Assembly: GCA_025677815.1 (NCBI GenBank)
Contig: JAIXMP010000035.1
Span: 248,001-312,000 of the forward strand
Reading direction: 5' to 3'
DNA length: 64,000 nt
Source: Phascolomyces articulosus
Lineage: Eukaryota > Mucoromycota > Mucoromycetes > Mucorales > Lichtheimiaceae
Made by a program: the position numbers and the translations under genes. The notes beneath the pieces are model-generated. The model was not told where the DNA came from, did not search any database, and saw nothing but the letters and a program-made list of their open reading frames with translations. Positions 36,936 to 47,204 of the stretch are shown here, piece after piece; positions within the stretch are counted from its first letter, which is position 1; every line of letters starts with the position of its first letter.

Positions 36936-37247
36936 TCATCCATCTGTTTTTTAGTATTGGTATTATATTTATTTTGTATTATATTTGTAAATCATTATCT
37001 CATCCATAAAGAAAAAAATTAAAAGACAAAAAAAATGAGTGCAGAAGATGGGATAGAGTATTGTGTCGTTGTTTTTTTATTATATATTATTCTCATTTTT
37101 TTTTAAAATATATATATATATATATATATTCATGGATATGTGAAATGGATGTGTGTTTATGTACACATACTATTATAGGATTTGATTGATATATCTATAT
37201 ATAAATGTAGCTAATGGGGATGTATTTTTTTCTTCTCTTTACCACCT
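36936..37247. other. Intergenic between convergent genes
   Basis: Short shared 3' flank with an AT-dinucleotide run (about 37107-37128). No gene. Confidence 0.5.
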
Positions 37248-37801
37248 TTATTCTTCTGGAGTCTTTGTCAATGCAATAGCACTGAAGTTTGTCTGATCTG
37301 GATCACGAGCAATATATTGTCGCATCACTTTGGCAGCACCCTAAAATATTAACCCAACCCATCCTTGTGTTATTGTCCATGTGTATAGATTGATAAATAG
37401 ATCCATCCCCCCTCCATATTTTTTTTTACCTCCACTAAATCCAAACATTTGCCATGGTTAATAGGGAAAAGCTTTCGACCATCCAATTCATATAAATGTT
37501 GATTTTTGACAACAAAACAAATGAAATGCAAGTTCGCATCTTCACTTGCATCAGGTGCCTTTTTTTTCAAGAAAAGAAGAGTATTCCAAATGAAATAAGT
37601 AATATATTAAAATGAGAATAAGAGAAATAGATAACATGCGGGGAGGAGTGTACTCACTTGTGTTTGACCTGCTTGTGCACATGTCTGATGAATATCGGCT
37701 AATTCTTTGGAATTTTCCAGTAATTCAGCTCGTTCTTCAGGCGACATATCCTTGGATGCATCAATTAAATTTCGGAAAAGTCCAGGGCCTATTATCCAAT
37801 C

Positions 37802-37834
<33 letters not shown>

Positions 37835-38600
37835 CAATAAATGATTTAGTATATTATCATCATCCATAGTGAATCATTCCCTCTCTCTCATAGAAAACAA
37901 ATACTTTACCAACAATTGAATCATTATTGGCTAATGAATGCAACAAAGCAATCATACCACATGCATTGACAATGGTTTGTTTGAAAAATATTACATCAGC
38001 ACTGACATTTTGTTCATGTTTTGTCAACCATACTTCCTCTTCTACATTATGGCGTTCATAGTTTTCTGTTAATGGAAATAAAAAGATAAACGCAGCGACA
38101 GGACGTGGAATCATGGCCAATAAATCAAGATCAAACCCTATTATTATTATTTTGTACTGTTAGTAAAAAAACACCCGCTTTTCATCTTTTTTTATGCATA
38201 ATTCCATCAGCATAGAATAATAATAACCACCACACGCACCAAAAACATCAGTATAACTCCATGACAAATTCACACCATTGGAATGAACAAGCTATATATA
38301 TTTAAAAATAAGAGACGTTTGAGAAAAAAGAGGTGAAGGGGGAAAAGTTATTGTTTCATAAAAAGTAGGGTGATGATCAAAAATAACATACTTGATTCCA
38401 AACCTACAAGAATGTCATGTAAAAAAAAAAAAGCAAAGTGTGAGCAGTGGTAGATTCATATAAATATATATATATATATATAATAAAAGAGTTTGACATA
38501 CTTCTGGATTTCCTTCTAATGGTGCCCATCTCACTTGCGGTTTCTGTTGTGAACTATTGTTGTCACCACTGTCATTACTACTAGTGCTACTACTGTCCAT
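37248..38600 (-). CDS. Ubiquitin C-terminal hydrolase, UCH-L3/Yuh1 type
   Basis: Seven exons: 38502-38600, 38392-38403, 38240-38291, 37910-38137, 37658-37788, 37430-37558 and 37248-37340, giving 247 residues. The catalytic residues of peptidase family C12 are all there: Gln108, Cys114 in [19 protein letters not shown], His185 in LHFICFVV and Asp200 in [16 protein letters not shown]. Exon 2 is a 12-base microexon (VWNQ). Acceptor usage at exon 6 is AAG rather than TAG. Such enzymes remove small adducts from the ubiquitin C-terminus and can also act on Nedd8 or Rub1. The Ser/Asn-rich first 20 residues are extra relative to animal UCH-L3. Confidence 0.95.
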
Positions 38601-38692
38601 GATTTTTAAATTGCGGAGAGGACGAGGTGGAAAAAAGAACAAACTGATAAATTCTGTTCTGGGAGAAAAAAAAAGTTGGATTATGGACTAGC

Positions 38693-38779
<87 letters not shown>

Positions 38780-38862
38780 CTTCTCTTTCTTTCTTTCTTT
38801 CATATTCTAATAAACATAAAATATACATCAGTCAAGCATTTGCAGCGATTTTAAATAAAAAA
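38601..38862. promoter_or_regulatory. Divergent promoter between UCH and the PAXX-like gene
   Basis: The two starts are only 262 bases apart and point away from each other, so this segment must hold both promoters. About a third of it is the CT repeat at 38697-38776. No TATA or CCAAT box is clear. Confidence 0.6.
38697..38776. repeat. CT dinucleotide microsatellite, 40 perfect units
   Basis: Uninterrupted 80-base CT run inside the divergent promoter. CT/GA tracts in promoters can exclude nucleosomes and are length-variable between strains. Confidence 0.97.
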
Positions 38863-40312
38863 ATGTCCTTTGATTATAAAAATAATAACAAGAAAAACGA
38901 CGACGATAATGCGGATACATATCATTCATTAGACAACCTTGTACAACTCATATATTCAACAACCAATGTCAGTTTGGCTGTATCAGAGTATAAGAATCCA
39001 TCATGTTGGCAGCTGCATATATTGGATCAACAAGCAATGTATCAACTCCAATTTACGAGAGAGAAAGAATTAGAGGATGTCATGGTGCGTTTTTATATAA
39101 TGATGATTGTTGTTATTTCATCTTGAAATGCATCTCATTTCTTTATAACAGACGACATAAAAAAAAACTTAAATATATGACTTATTTGTTTAGCAACAAC
39201 GACAACCGATTGCATCGTCACCAGATCAGTTTGTTCAATGGTTTTCTTCCCAGTGGATTCAAGGTCATCTGTCATTTGTAGCAGCTGCGGGAATCGTTTG
39301 TATTACCCAATTTTCACTTTTCTATGCATTGTGCACATCTCTCACAACAAAACAATAATAATGCACGAATTCACTTGCGTCACTATGATTTGAAGAAGAG
39401 TTCATCCTAATAGAATCTTCATCTTTCATCGTTATTCTATTATGTATAAAAAGTTAAAGATCGGTGATAAAGATGAATGGTTAGATTTACGCTTAAATCA
39501 AGTCAAAGATACACTCCGTCGTCAAGAATTTTCTTGGCAACTGTTGTTAAAAGTAACCCCATGTATATCTATATGTTGTTGTTTTTAATAATCATAAGAG
39601 CATTCCATTCTTAAATATAATCATATATAAACAGTTTACCCAGCATGTTCAAAAACAAGGCTGTGCCATCGATGCACAACAATTTGGATCTTCTTCGTCA
39701 GGTACAGTTTATAAAATAGAATATCACGCGGATCATCGTCGAAGGTGATACACCCTTAAAAAAACTTTTTTTGTTGATATTATCTCTCAAACTCACACAC
39801 AAAGGCCTAAATTCTTTGTTTAATATTTGTCATTATAGCATCACTTGTAAACAAACTGCAAGTACGTTCTTTATTATTATACATTTAACTGGACGATTTT
39901 TTTTCTTTGAAAGTTTATATCAATAGCTCTTTTTCTCACTCATCGATCATAATAACAGGAAGAAAACACGTCTCTGAAATCGGAATTAAAAAATTTATCC
40001 ATGCAGAAACATGCAGATGTTTCAACTAAACGAACGGAACCTCAGAATAATAATAATAGTAGTAGTAGTACAGTGAATCCTCGATCTCAGTTCGTGGCAA
40101 GATCAAGAAAGAAAGGCATGAGTTTGATTAATCCAGGTGCTAAAAAGTAAGAAAATAAGTGGATAGCTGGCACGTAAAATATATTCATCTATCAAAAAAA
40201 AAAAAAATAACTTGACAATGAAAATAGACGAAAATGTACACATGTCGAATTCACAGAACCTCAGAACAGTAGCACTGTGGAACAAAAAGTGGATTCATCA
40301 GATGATGGTTAA
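38863..40312 (+). CDS. PAXX-like non-homologous end-joining factor (XRCC4 superfamily)
   Basis: Seven exons: 38863-39084, 39194-39299, 39401-39552, 39635-39701, 39839-39861, 39959-40146 and 40228-40312, giving 280 residues. The C-terminus reads KGMSLINPGAKK, then RKCTHVEFTE (about 242-263). Human PAXX ends with SLINPG, basic residues and VDF, and its Val and Phe bind Ku. Here these are Val259 and Phe261. The N-terminal part looks like the beta-rich XRCC4-type head (CWQLHILDQQAMYQLQF, GHLSFVAAAG), followed by helical segments and a short heptad run (LVNKLQEENTSLKSELKNL, about 183-201) that would form the dimer stalk. PAXX stabilises Ku at DNA ends. Intron 2 (39300-39400) has a weak polypyrimidine tract and is the least certain junction. 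It was chosen because it keeps phase without stops. Confidence 0.75.
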
Positions 40313-40613
40313 ATGGAAATCATCATCAAAACAGTAATAATAATAAAAATCCATCTGCGCTTTTTTTTTTTTGGTGAATATACTTATATACTCTTTACAA
40401 GTTATTTTTTATTATAATAATTGACACAAAGTTTGTTTCGGGGGAAAAGAAAGGGAATAAAATAGGGATACGCTATTTATATATGTATAAAGGATATAAT
40501 AGAAAGAGAGAGAGAGAAAGAGGGTTTTTACAAAGACATGGATATCATGCCATGAAAGAAACCTTGGTTGTTTTTAAGAACCAAAGACGAGAGGTATCTT
40601 GCTTTTTTCGGTT
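40313..40613. other. Intergenic between convergent genes
   Basis: 3' flanks of the PAXX-like gene and PMP3. AT-rich, with an AG repeat at about 40503-40522. Confidence 0.5.
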
Positions 40614-41240
40614 TTAATACTTCAATATAATATAGAAGGCGTGGATGATACTATAGATAGATAAATGGTTTCAGTCAGTCAGTCAGTATATCTTTTTTGT
40701 TAAACATTCTAAATACGTTCTTCCAGCCGTAAAGGAAAATACAAATCCCATTCCTTTTGTTTAAACCCAATTTTTTTTTAAAAAAAAACTTACCCTGGAA
40801 TCCAACCAAGAAGTGTAAGACCAACGTTAATCAACAAGTCGATGGTACAGCCTAGATGGATAAAAAGAAAAAAGATAAAAATGAATTGTCAAGATCTTTG
40901 AAAGAAGGGTAGAATAACAGGAAGGAATAAAGAATAATACATACCACGTTCAGCCAAAACACCCAAAGGTGGAAGGACGACAGCTACATAGAAAATGGAA
41001 AAAAAGAGCCAATTTTTAGTAAAAAAACCACTTGTCATGGAAGAACAAGAATGTTTTTTTTTGACGCGTTCACATTACTATGTGATCGTAGACTTACCCA
41101 AAATGAATTTACAAATATCACTAGAGAATACGATATAGATAAATATCAAAAGGTTATTCTTCTATTACAACATCTTTATAACAACAACAATAACATGTAT
41201 ACATAAGAACCATCGTTATTTACCTGCAAGTCAAAGCCAT
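40614..41240 (-). CDS. PMP3: Plasma membrane proteolipid Pmp3
   Basis: Five small exons: 41224-41240, 41098-41120, 40945-40983, 40794-40851 and 40614-40650, giving 57 residues (yeast Pmp3 has 55). The sequence shows the family pattern: ICKFILAVVLPPLGVLAERG, then DLLINVGLTLLGWIPG and IIHAFYIILKY, with two hydrophobic helices. Pmp3 sits in the plasma membrane and affects membrane potential and salt sensitivity. Intron 4 contains a T-run/A-run junction (about 40771-40788). Convergent with the PAXX-like gene. Confidence 0.95.
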
Positions 41241-41518
41241 TTTTTATGATGATTGAAAAGTGTAAGTTGAAAAAGAAGAGAAAAGAAGAAAAGAAGTTAC
41301 AGGAAAATCGGGATGCAAGTTTTGTCACGCCCTTTTTATTTATAAAAAAAAAATATCTGCAAGGTAAGACAAAAAAAAACAAGAGAGAAGGGAATGGGTG
41401 CGTGTGTGTCTCTGTTTGTGTAAGCCAAGTTTCATGCAGTCAAGTCCGGTTTTCCGATTATTGTTTTGAACAAAAGGAGAAACACGGGATAAGGTTTTTA
41501 TTTGGATTTTTTACATTT

Positions 41519-42569
41519 TTAGTGCCGACTGTCATAATTACTATGATGTCGATGACGGTGCTGTTGTTGGTTAGGATACGAGGATGACCTATGATTTCTG
41601 TTGTGCGACCTTTCTCGGTGGTAGTGTGGTGGTGATCGAGAGTGTTGCCTTTGGCGCCGATGATATTCATCATTTGAATCACGTCTCGAGTCTCGTCCTC
41701 TATTATTATGACTTTCTCTTCTTCTTGGACTACGTGACCGACTCCTGCTTCTTCTTCTTTTTGACATCTCTTTATTCTTGGCATCATTTGTATCACTATG
41801 ACTATTATTCTTTTTATCTTCTTCTTCTTCCTTGTCTGATAACAAATCATCCCATGCACTCCATCGACTATCGTCTCCTCCTTCCTCTTCATCATCCTCA
41901 TCAACATCGTTGGGTGCTTTTTTATCGTCCTTTTTCTTTTCTTTTGTTGTTATTGTTGTTGGTGATGATACTTTTTTGTCTTGGTGATGATTAGACTTGC
42001 GCTTTTTCCTTCCAAATTCATCCCATTCATCATCATCATCTTCATGACGACTACGCCGATATTCTACCACTTCACGTTCCATATATCCGCCACCGGCACC
42101 TTCACGCCGAGCTTGTTTTGATTCAGTTCCCGGTTGTGGTGCAGAGCATTGGTTGCACGTTGAACGTCGAGCCCAGTTGATATTACCACATCTAATAATG
42201 ATTCGTATGGAACTATTATTAGTTTCTTTCCCTTTTCTCTCTTTCTCGCTTTGTTTCAAATCCTATTTTGCTACTACTATATTGTCACTACTAGGGACTA
42301 CTTACAAATCGCATTTCCAATCGTTGGCAGAAAAAAGACCCTGCCATCAATTGCCAAGAACAAAATTGACCAAAAAAGAGATAAAAAAGGTAAACACACA
42401 CTTGAAATTCTTTTTTTTTTTATATATTTTACAAAAACACATAATCCATTTTGCCACTTGTCTATTTGTTTCCACTATTTGTGTTTGCCTTGTACTTTTC
42501 GGCACCATCCTTGCCAATGTTACTAGAAGATTGATCCGATCGTCTTGAATCACGTTCTCGTCGTGACAT
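41519..42569 (-). CDS. ZRANB2-like RNA-binding/splicing protein with one RanBP2-type zinc finger
   Basis: Three exons: 42489-42569, 42306-42340 and 41519-42191, giving 262 residues. The zinc finger is WKCDLCGNINWARRSTCNQC (35-54, cysteines 37, 40, 51, 54) and is preceded by GLFSANDW, exactly as at the second finger of human ZRANB2. The following GGGYMEREVVEY and DDDDEWDEFGRKKRK also match ZRANB2. The rest is acidic, then an Arg/Ser-rich C-terminus. ZRANB2 fingers bind GGU in RNA and affect 5' splice-site choice. The animal first finger is absent. Intron 1 has a GC donor (AAG followed by GCAAAC). This junction joins AEKYK to GLFSANDW, matching the human order. Confidence 0.88.
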
Positions 42570-43156
42570 TTTTGTTATTTGAGTAAATAATACGTCCTTG
42601 GTGAAGGAAAGAAAAAGGGAAATAAGAAAAAAAGAGGAATAGAGAGAGGAGGGAAAACACGCTTAGGGAGTTTTAAAATCAACTGGTTCCTTTCCATTAC
42701 ATTCTTCTTTTCACTTTTTTATGGGATTGACTAGTGAACATCATAATGCTTTACTGCAGATATTATCAAGAGGTTGGATAGGCAACGAGGATGAATTCGT
42801 TATTTGAGTTATGGGTAGATCATATCAATGATTACTATTTTGATTGATTGTTATCCTCATGAGATAATAACCTTTTTTGATTCGCTGGAACAGATAATAT
42901 TTTCCTAGATCCCACTCGTTTGCGTCAGGCTGTTGCTCATGAGTATATAGCAATCTTGCATTTTTCATTTAATGATAATTTATCGCATTCTGGAATAAAG
43001 TGATAATTCCATCTGTTGTATAAAATATGTTTAATACTACTCACAACTATGTACTACTACGGGAATCAATATTTATATTGATATCTCTCCTTTACACAGC
43101 CACTTTTTGTCTTTTATTACAACGCGATAAACACTAAACGCAGTTCCTTACAGAAA
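42570..43156. other. Divergent intergenic region
   Basis: Promoter region of the ZRANB2-like gene and of the F-box gene. AT-rich with no distinct sites. Confidence 0.4.
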
Positions 43157-45532
43157 ATGACAATGTCAAAAATAGCAATGGCAATTTCATCACCAACACC
43201 AAATTCATTTGTGTCCGTTTTACCATTTGAAATCAGGGAACATGTCATTAACTATTTGAATCTACTTGACATCTTGGAATGTCTATGTGTATGCTCAGAA
43301 TGGAAAGCCAAGTTTTTTCCGACACTAGTCAGATCTATAAAGTTATCCTATGAATCAAAATACGTTCATTTGTTTGAAATTTTGGAGAAATCGGCTCTAC
43401 AATATAAAACCAGAAAAGCTAAAGAAGAAGAGTCAACACCATCTGATATGAATACAACCAAGAACACAGCGCATCATTCACTACTTGACGATAAGTGTAA
43501 CATTGGATTGTATATACGCCACCTAGAATTACATGACAGTTTCATGACTGCGGAGAGAATGGATCAACTAGTATCTTATTGCCCCAGTCTATCGTCCCTT
43601 ACCGTGCATTTGAGAATCGCTGGAGACAAAGGAGGGAGAGCATTATTATCTAGTGAATTAATCACCCCGGAAGAGCGAGAAAAGCGTAAATCAGTAACGA
43701 GTCTTACGAGCATATACATTCCATTATTACAACGCCTTCTCTCTCCAATAGCAGTATCGGCATCAATGCCACTTATCAATAGTAACAATAATACTCTTAC
43801 CTCTTTGTCCTTGTTTGCAGAAAACACCAGTTTTTCGTTTATTGATCCATTTTATGAAGGCATCGACATGTCCAAGATTTCTTCATCCATACTGTGTTTC
43901 GTACCACAACTTGAATACCTTGTTATTGATATTATCAGATTAAATGTTTCTATAGCTGATATGGAAGAGATTCATACAATATGCCCACAACTCAAGCATC
44001 TTGAAATTCGTCATGCCATTATAAAACAACAGATTAGATTATCGTCGTCGTCGTCACCCACCACATCCGGTTTGTATAGCCAACTGCAATTAAACGAACT
44101 ACATCCTGCTCATACCGTTACAACACTAGTTTTAAATTTTGGTGTTTGGGCCGAGGATCCATACATTTATAATAATCCATGGTTTTTATATATTCAACAC
44201 AAATACCCATTCATAAAAAACCTGGATATCCAATCGAGCGAGCATTCTCATATACAAAATGGCATACAACATAACGAAGCTATTCGTGGTAGTATCGATA
44301 GACGAACACATCAGCAAGTAGCAGGAGAAAGAAAAGTAGCTACCATCAAACTGAAGTCCTATTTTCCAAATTTGGAGCAAGTGGTTATTGGACGTTTTGC
44401 TGATAAAACTAGTACATCATGGCCCCGGCTCGTACAAGGAATTCCATCCATTATTTTAAAGGATGATGGTGCAAGGGATTTTGAAAGTTGGAGTAAATCC
44501 ATAACATCAATGATGGGTACAAAAACAAATAGCAACATTAACAACGGTGGTCTGTTGAAACGATTGGTACTTGGTATTCTTCCAAAGAATATAGATGGTT
44601 TCAAGTACTTTGGACATTTCTTACACCAATTCTACTTGAATGGACAAACGTTTATGCGTGGCCAAGGGCGTCAGCTGCTTCCTATAAATATATTAATATC
44701 ATCATGCCCAGTAATGCAACACTTGACCGTTAAAAATTATCTTATCTATTATAATAAAAACGATAATAATATAGAAAGAATACACGACAACGGGTCACCA
44801 TCATCATTACTCTGTTCGTCTTTGTTAAAAACAATGATACTTCAACATGCGCTCATCATGGGTAACAATGTATTGACCTATGTTGGAAACAAATGTCCCC
44901 AACTTGATCATTTGGATTTAATAAGATGTGCTTGGTGTAGTTATGGAGACCAACATCCCATCATCCGTATTGATATGATGAATCACCGATTCAAGTACTT
45001 TCGACTTATTAAACCAAACACCTACAAAAGCCATAAAAAAGATCTTCCGTATGATGCAGGAATCATCTATTCACCGATAGAAATGCCTATAGAAACCAAC
45101 CACTATCCTTGGAAATTCATTGATCCAGAACTCAGTTTGATGGATTACTTTTTGGTAAAACGACAGAAAAATACAACTAACATAACACCGTCATCATTCT
45201 CTTCTTGTTCACAACAACAGAACCATCAACAAAACGTCGAATCAATACTATTTAATATTAAACCAACAGGATATGGAACTGGAAGTTCTCATTGCATAAA
45301 ACGTTTAATTGATGGAGATATTGTATCATGGCTAGAAAAGGATACCACTACTGGGTTCAAGCAAACAAAAGAGGAAGAGCGTATGTTCCACAGTGGTCCT
45401 TATATGGGGGCCAAAAAATATTGTTCTGTCATTTTATATTGTCAAGATATTGACCAATTGTACTATGATACTATTCAGCTTGATACGATATACACCTCTT
45501 ATATTCGTACATTTCCTGATTTGAAACTGTAG
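43157..45532 (+). CDS. F-box protein with leucine-rich repeat-like region
   Basis: A single exon of 791 residues. The F-box is near the N-terminus (about 21-60): VLPFEIREHVINYLNLLDILECLCVC, then WKAKFFPTLVRSIKLS. The remainder contains irregular leucine-rich units typical of large fungal F-box families, for example MDQLVSYCPSLSSLTVHLR, IHTICPQLKHLEIRHAII, ISSCPVMQHLTVKNYLI and VGNKCPQLDHLDLIRCAW. Low-complexity Ser/Asn linkers occur between them. F-box proteins bind Skp1 and recruit substrates to SCF ubiquitin ligases. Substrates cannot be inferred. The start MTMSKIAM is the first ATG after a stop. No introns are seen, unlike the neighbours. Confidence 0.85.
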   Translation: MTMSKIAMAISSPTPNSFVSVLPFEIREHVINYLNLLDILECLCVCSEWKAKFFPTLVRSIKLSYESKYVHLFEILEKSALQYKTRKAKEEESTPSDMNTTKNTAHHSLLDDKCNIGLYIRHLELHDSFMTAERMDQLVSYCPSLSSLTVHLRIAGDKGGRALLSSELITPEEREKRKSVTSLTSIYIPLLQRLLSPIAVSASMPLINSNNNTLTSLSLFAENTSFSFIDPFYEGIDMSKISSSILCFVPQLEYLVIDIIRLNVSIADMEEIHTICPQLKHLEIRHAIIKQQIRLSSSSSPTTSGLYSQLQLNELHPAHTVTTLVLNFGVWAEDPYIYNNPWFLYIQHKYPFIKNLDIQSSEHSHIQNGIQHNEAIRGSIDRRTHQQVAGERKVATIKLKSYFPNLEQVVIGRFADKTSTSWPRLVQGIPSIILKDDGARDFESWSKSITSMMGTKTNSNINNGGLLKRLVLGILPKNIDGFKYFGHFLHQFYLNGQTFMRGQGRQLLPINILISSCPVMQHLTVKNYLIYYNKNDNNIERIHDNGSPSSLLCSSLLKTMILQHALIMGNNVLTYVGNKCPQLDHLDLIRCAWCSYGDQHPIIRIDMMNHRFKYFRLIKPNTYKSHKKDLPYDAGIIYSPIEMPIETNHYPWKFIDPELSLMDYFLVKRQKNTTNITPSSFSSCSQQQNHQQNVESILFNIKPTGYGTGSSHCIKRLIDGDIVSWLEKDTTTGFKQTKEEERMFHSGPYMGAKKYCSVILYCQDIDQLYYDTIQLDTIYTSYIRTFPDLKL

Positions 45533-46287
45533 TAGCGCATCATCACTCACTCACATGTATAATCTCCATTATGGATGTATCTACTATTTACCCAAACAAT
45601 AGTTATTGTCATTATATAATTTTTTTGTAACATAATGTAATGTATTTTTACAATGATGAAGAAGAAATTTCTTTTTTGCCTCAAGCTTATAGAGATTGAT
45701 GATTCATGGAGTAAAAAGAAAAGTACATCCATATTGTAGTAGAATCTCAATGTTTTTACAGTCTTTCCATCATTGTACGGATGATAGTTGTATTAGGTTT
45801 ATAATATTATTTATTTTTGCTTGTGGATTGTGATTACCAAAGAAAAAACTGATAGGCTAAAATGAAATGATGGTCAAATAGGCAGATGAAGAGAAATGTG
45901 AGTGTAATAAAGCATTCATATAGACAGAATGATTGAAACAAGTATATATTATGCTACGAAGCTGTGCTTACTAGCAAAACCAAAGGAGTGAACAGAAAAA
46001 AATACGGTCAAACTGCTGTAGTCCCCTTTAATTTAAACTACTTTAATTCCAGGTCATCTGGATATGTTTCTTATGTTTTCTCATATAGAACTTTGTTCTT
46101 CTCTAAATCTATGGTCTCGAAGCAGTTATATAGTTTGAAATTTAAGGAGACTGCATTATGAGTAATAACCCAGGTGTATCTTCTACTATATTGAGAAAAG
46201 AGAAGGGAAAATAAGAGAGGAAGATGGTGAATGTATGTAAATGAGATAAGAATTATTTTGAATATAAACTACTATTTACGTATCTTC
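45533..46287. other. Intergenic
   Basis: 3' flank of the F-box gene. A 65-codon frame at 45964-46161 has no supporting feature. Confidence 0.4.
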
Positions 46288-46592
46288 CTATATATCAAGG
46301 TAATATTCTCGAACAAACTGTTTAGTATATCGTATTGATCCTAATAGCCCCTTGTCTACCAATGGATCTTCGATCATTGCAAATTCATATAAGCCAGTCT
46401 TTGCGGGAAGGAAGGGAGTTTGAGTACAAAATAAGTAAATACTATTACGTGATACCACGAATAGCTATTGAAATGGCTTCAAGTACGTATTAATTGTTAA
46501 TAAAACCCTCTTCTTTTACCTTGATAATATCAACACCGAATGAAAGTTGTGGTGTTATTGGTTGGTGAGATCTTGTTGGTTCAAAAAAAATC
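46288..46592 (-). pseudogene. 3' end of an unidentified gene (two exons, no 5' part found)
   Basis: Exons 46520-46592 and 46288-46464 join in phase 0 with a GTAAAA donor and a TAG acceptor. The joined peptide includes TRSHQPITPQLSFGVDIIK, then LFVVSRNSIYLFCTQTPFLP, AKTGLYEFAMIEDPLVDKG and VREYYLDI before TAG. This reads as real protein. Upstream on the same strand I find no further exon in phase. It is probably a truncated gene relic, although a distant 5' part cannot be excluded. The family is not recognised. Confidence 0.45.
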
Positions 46593-47080
46593 CTACGTAC
46601 ACAATGAATGAACCAAAACATAGAAAAATAAATAAATGATAGTCAATACAAAGATTTTGTGAACTATTATACATTAAAGCGTGGAATAAAGTGATTAAAT
46701 ATGAGAGTAAAAACCATATAAACAATAAACGCCCATCTTTTTTTTATTGACGCCATATGACAGTATCAAAACAATACCAAAAACACAGTATATAAGACTA
46801 CCCTTTTCATAACCACTTTATATATAATATATGGTAACGCTGCACTTGTTTTTTTATTGACAAGGTCTGCTGCGCATCCGGTAGTGTTTTGAAAAAGAAG
46901 TGGATCAAGAAAGAAAAAGTGGATTAGGATTAAAAGATTAATCTTTCAATGAATAAACGATTGCGCGTTTTTTATTATTAAAGACTTTTAACATGAAGAA
47001 ACTAATGTGTTTAAAAAAAAGGCCAAGACAATAAAAGACTATATTATTATGATTGCTATTGTGATTAAGTTCTAACTTGA

Positions 47081-47204
47081 CTAATGGACCAGTGTTTGTA
47101 AGGCTGTAAGGTTGTATGGATCACTTCTTGCTTGTTCTTGACCAATGGACCAGTACTTGTAAGGCTGTAAGGCTATTTGGACCGTTTCTTGCTTGTTCTT
47201 GGCT
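47081..47204. repeat. Tandem repeat, two copies of about 61 bp
   Basis: Copy 1 begins AATGGACCAGTGTTTGTAAG at 47083. Copy 2 begins AATGGACCAGTACTTGTAAG at 47144. Both end with CTTCTTGCTTGTTCTTG or TTTCTTGCTTGTTCTTG. A third partial CTTGGCTTGCTTG follows. Confidence 0.85.

Noticed and set aside
39701..39744. Alternative longer exon 4 of the PAXX-like gene (reading SGTVYKIEYHADHRR)
   Set aside because: It is open and ends at a GT, but using it puts the next two exons out of phase and loses the heptad stalk and the SLINPG tail.
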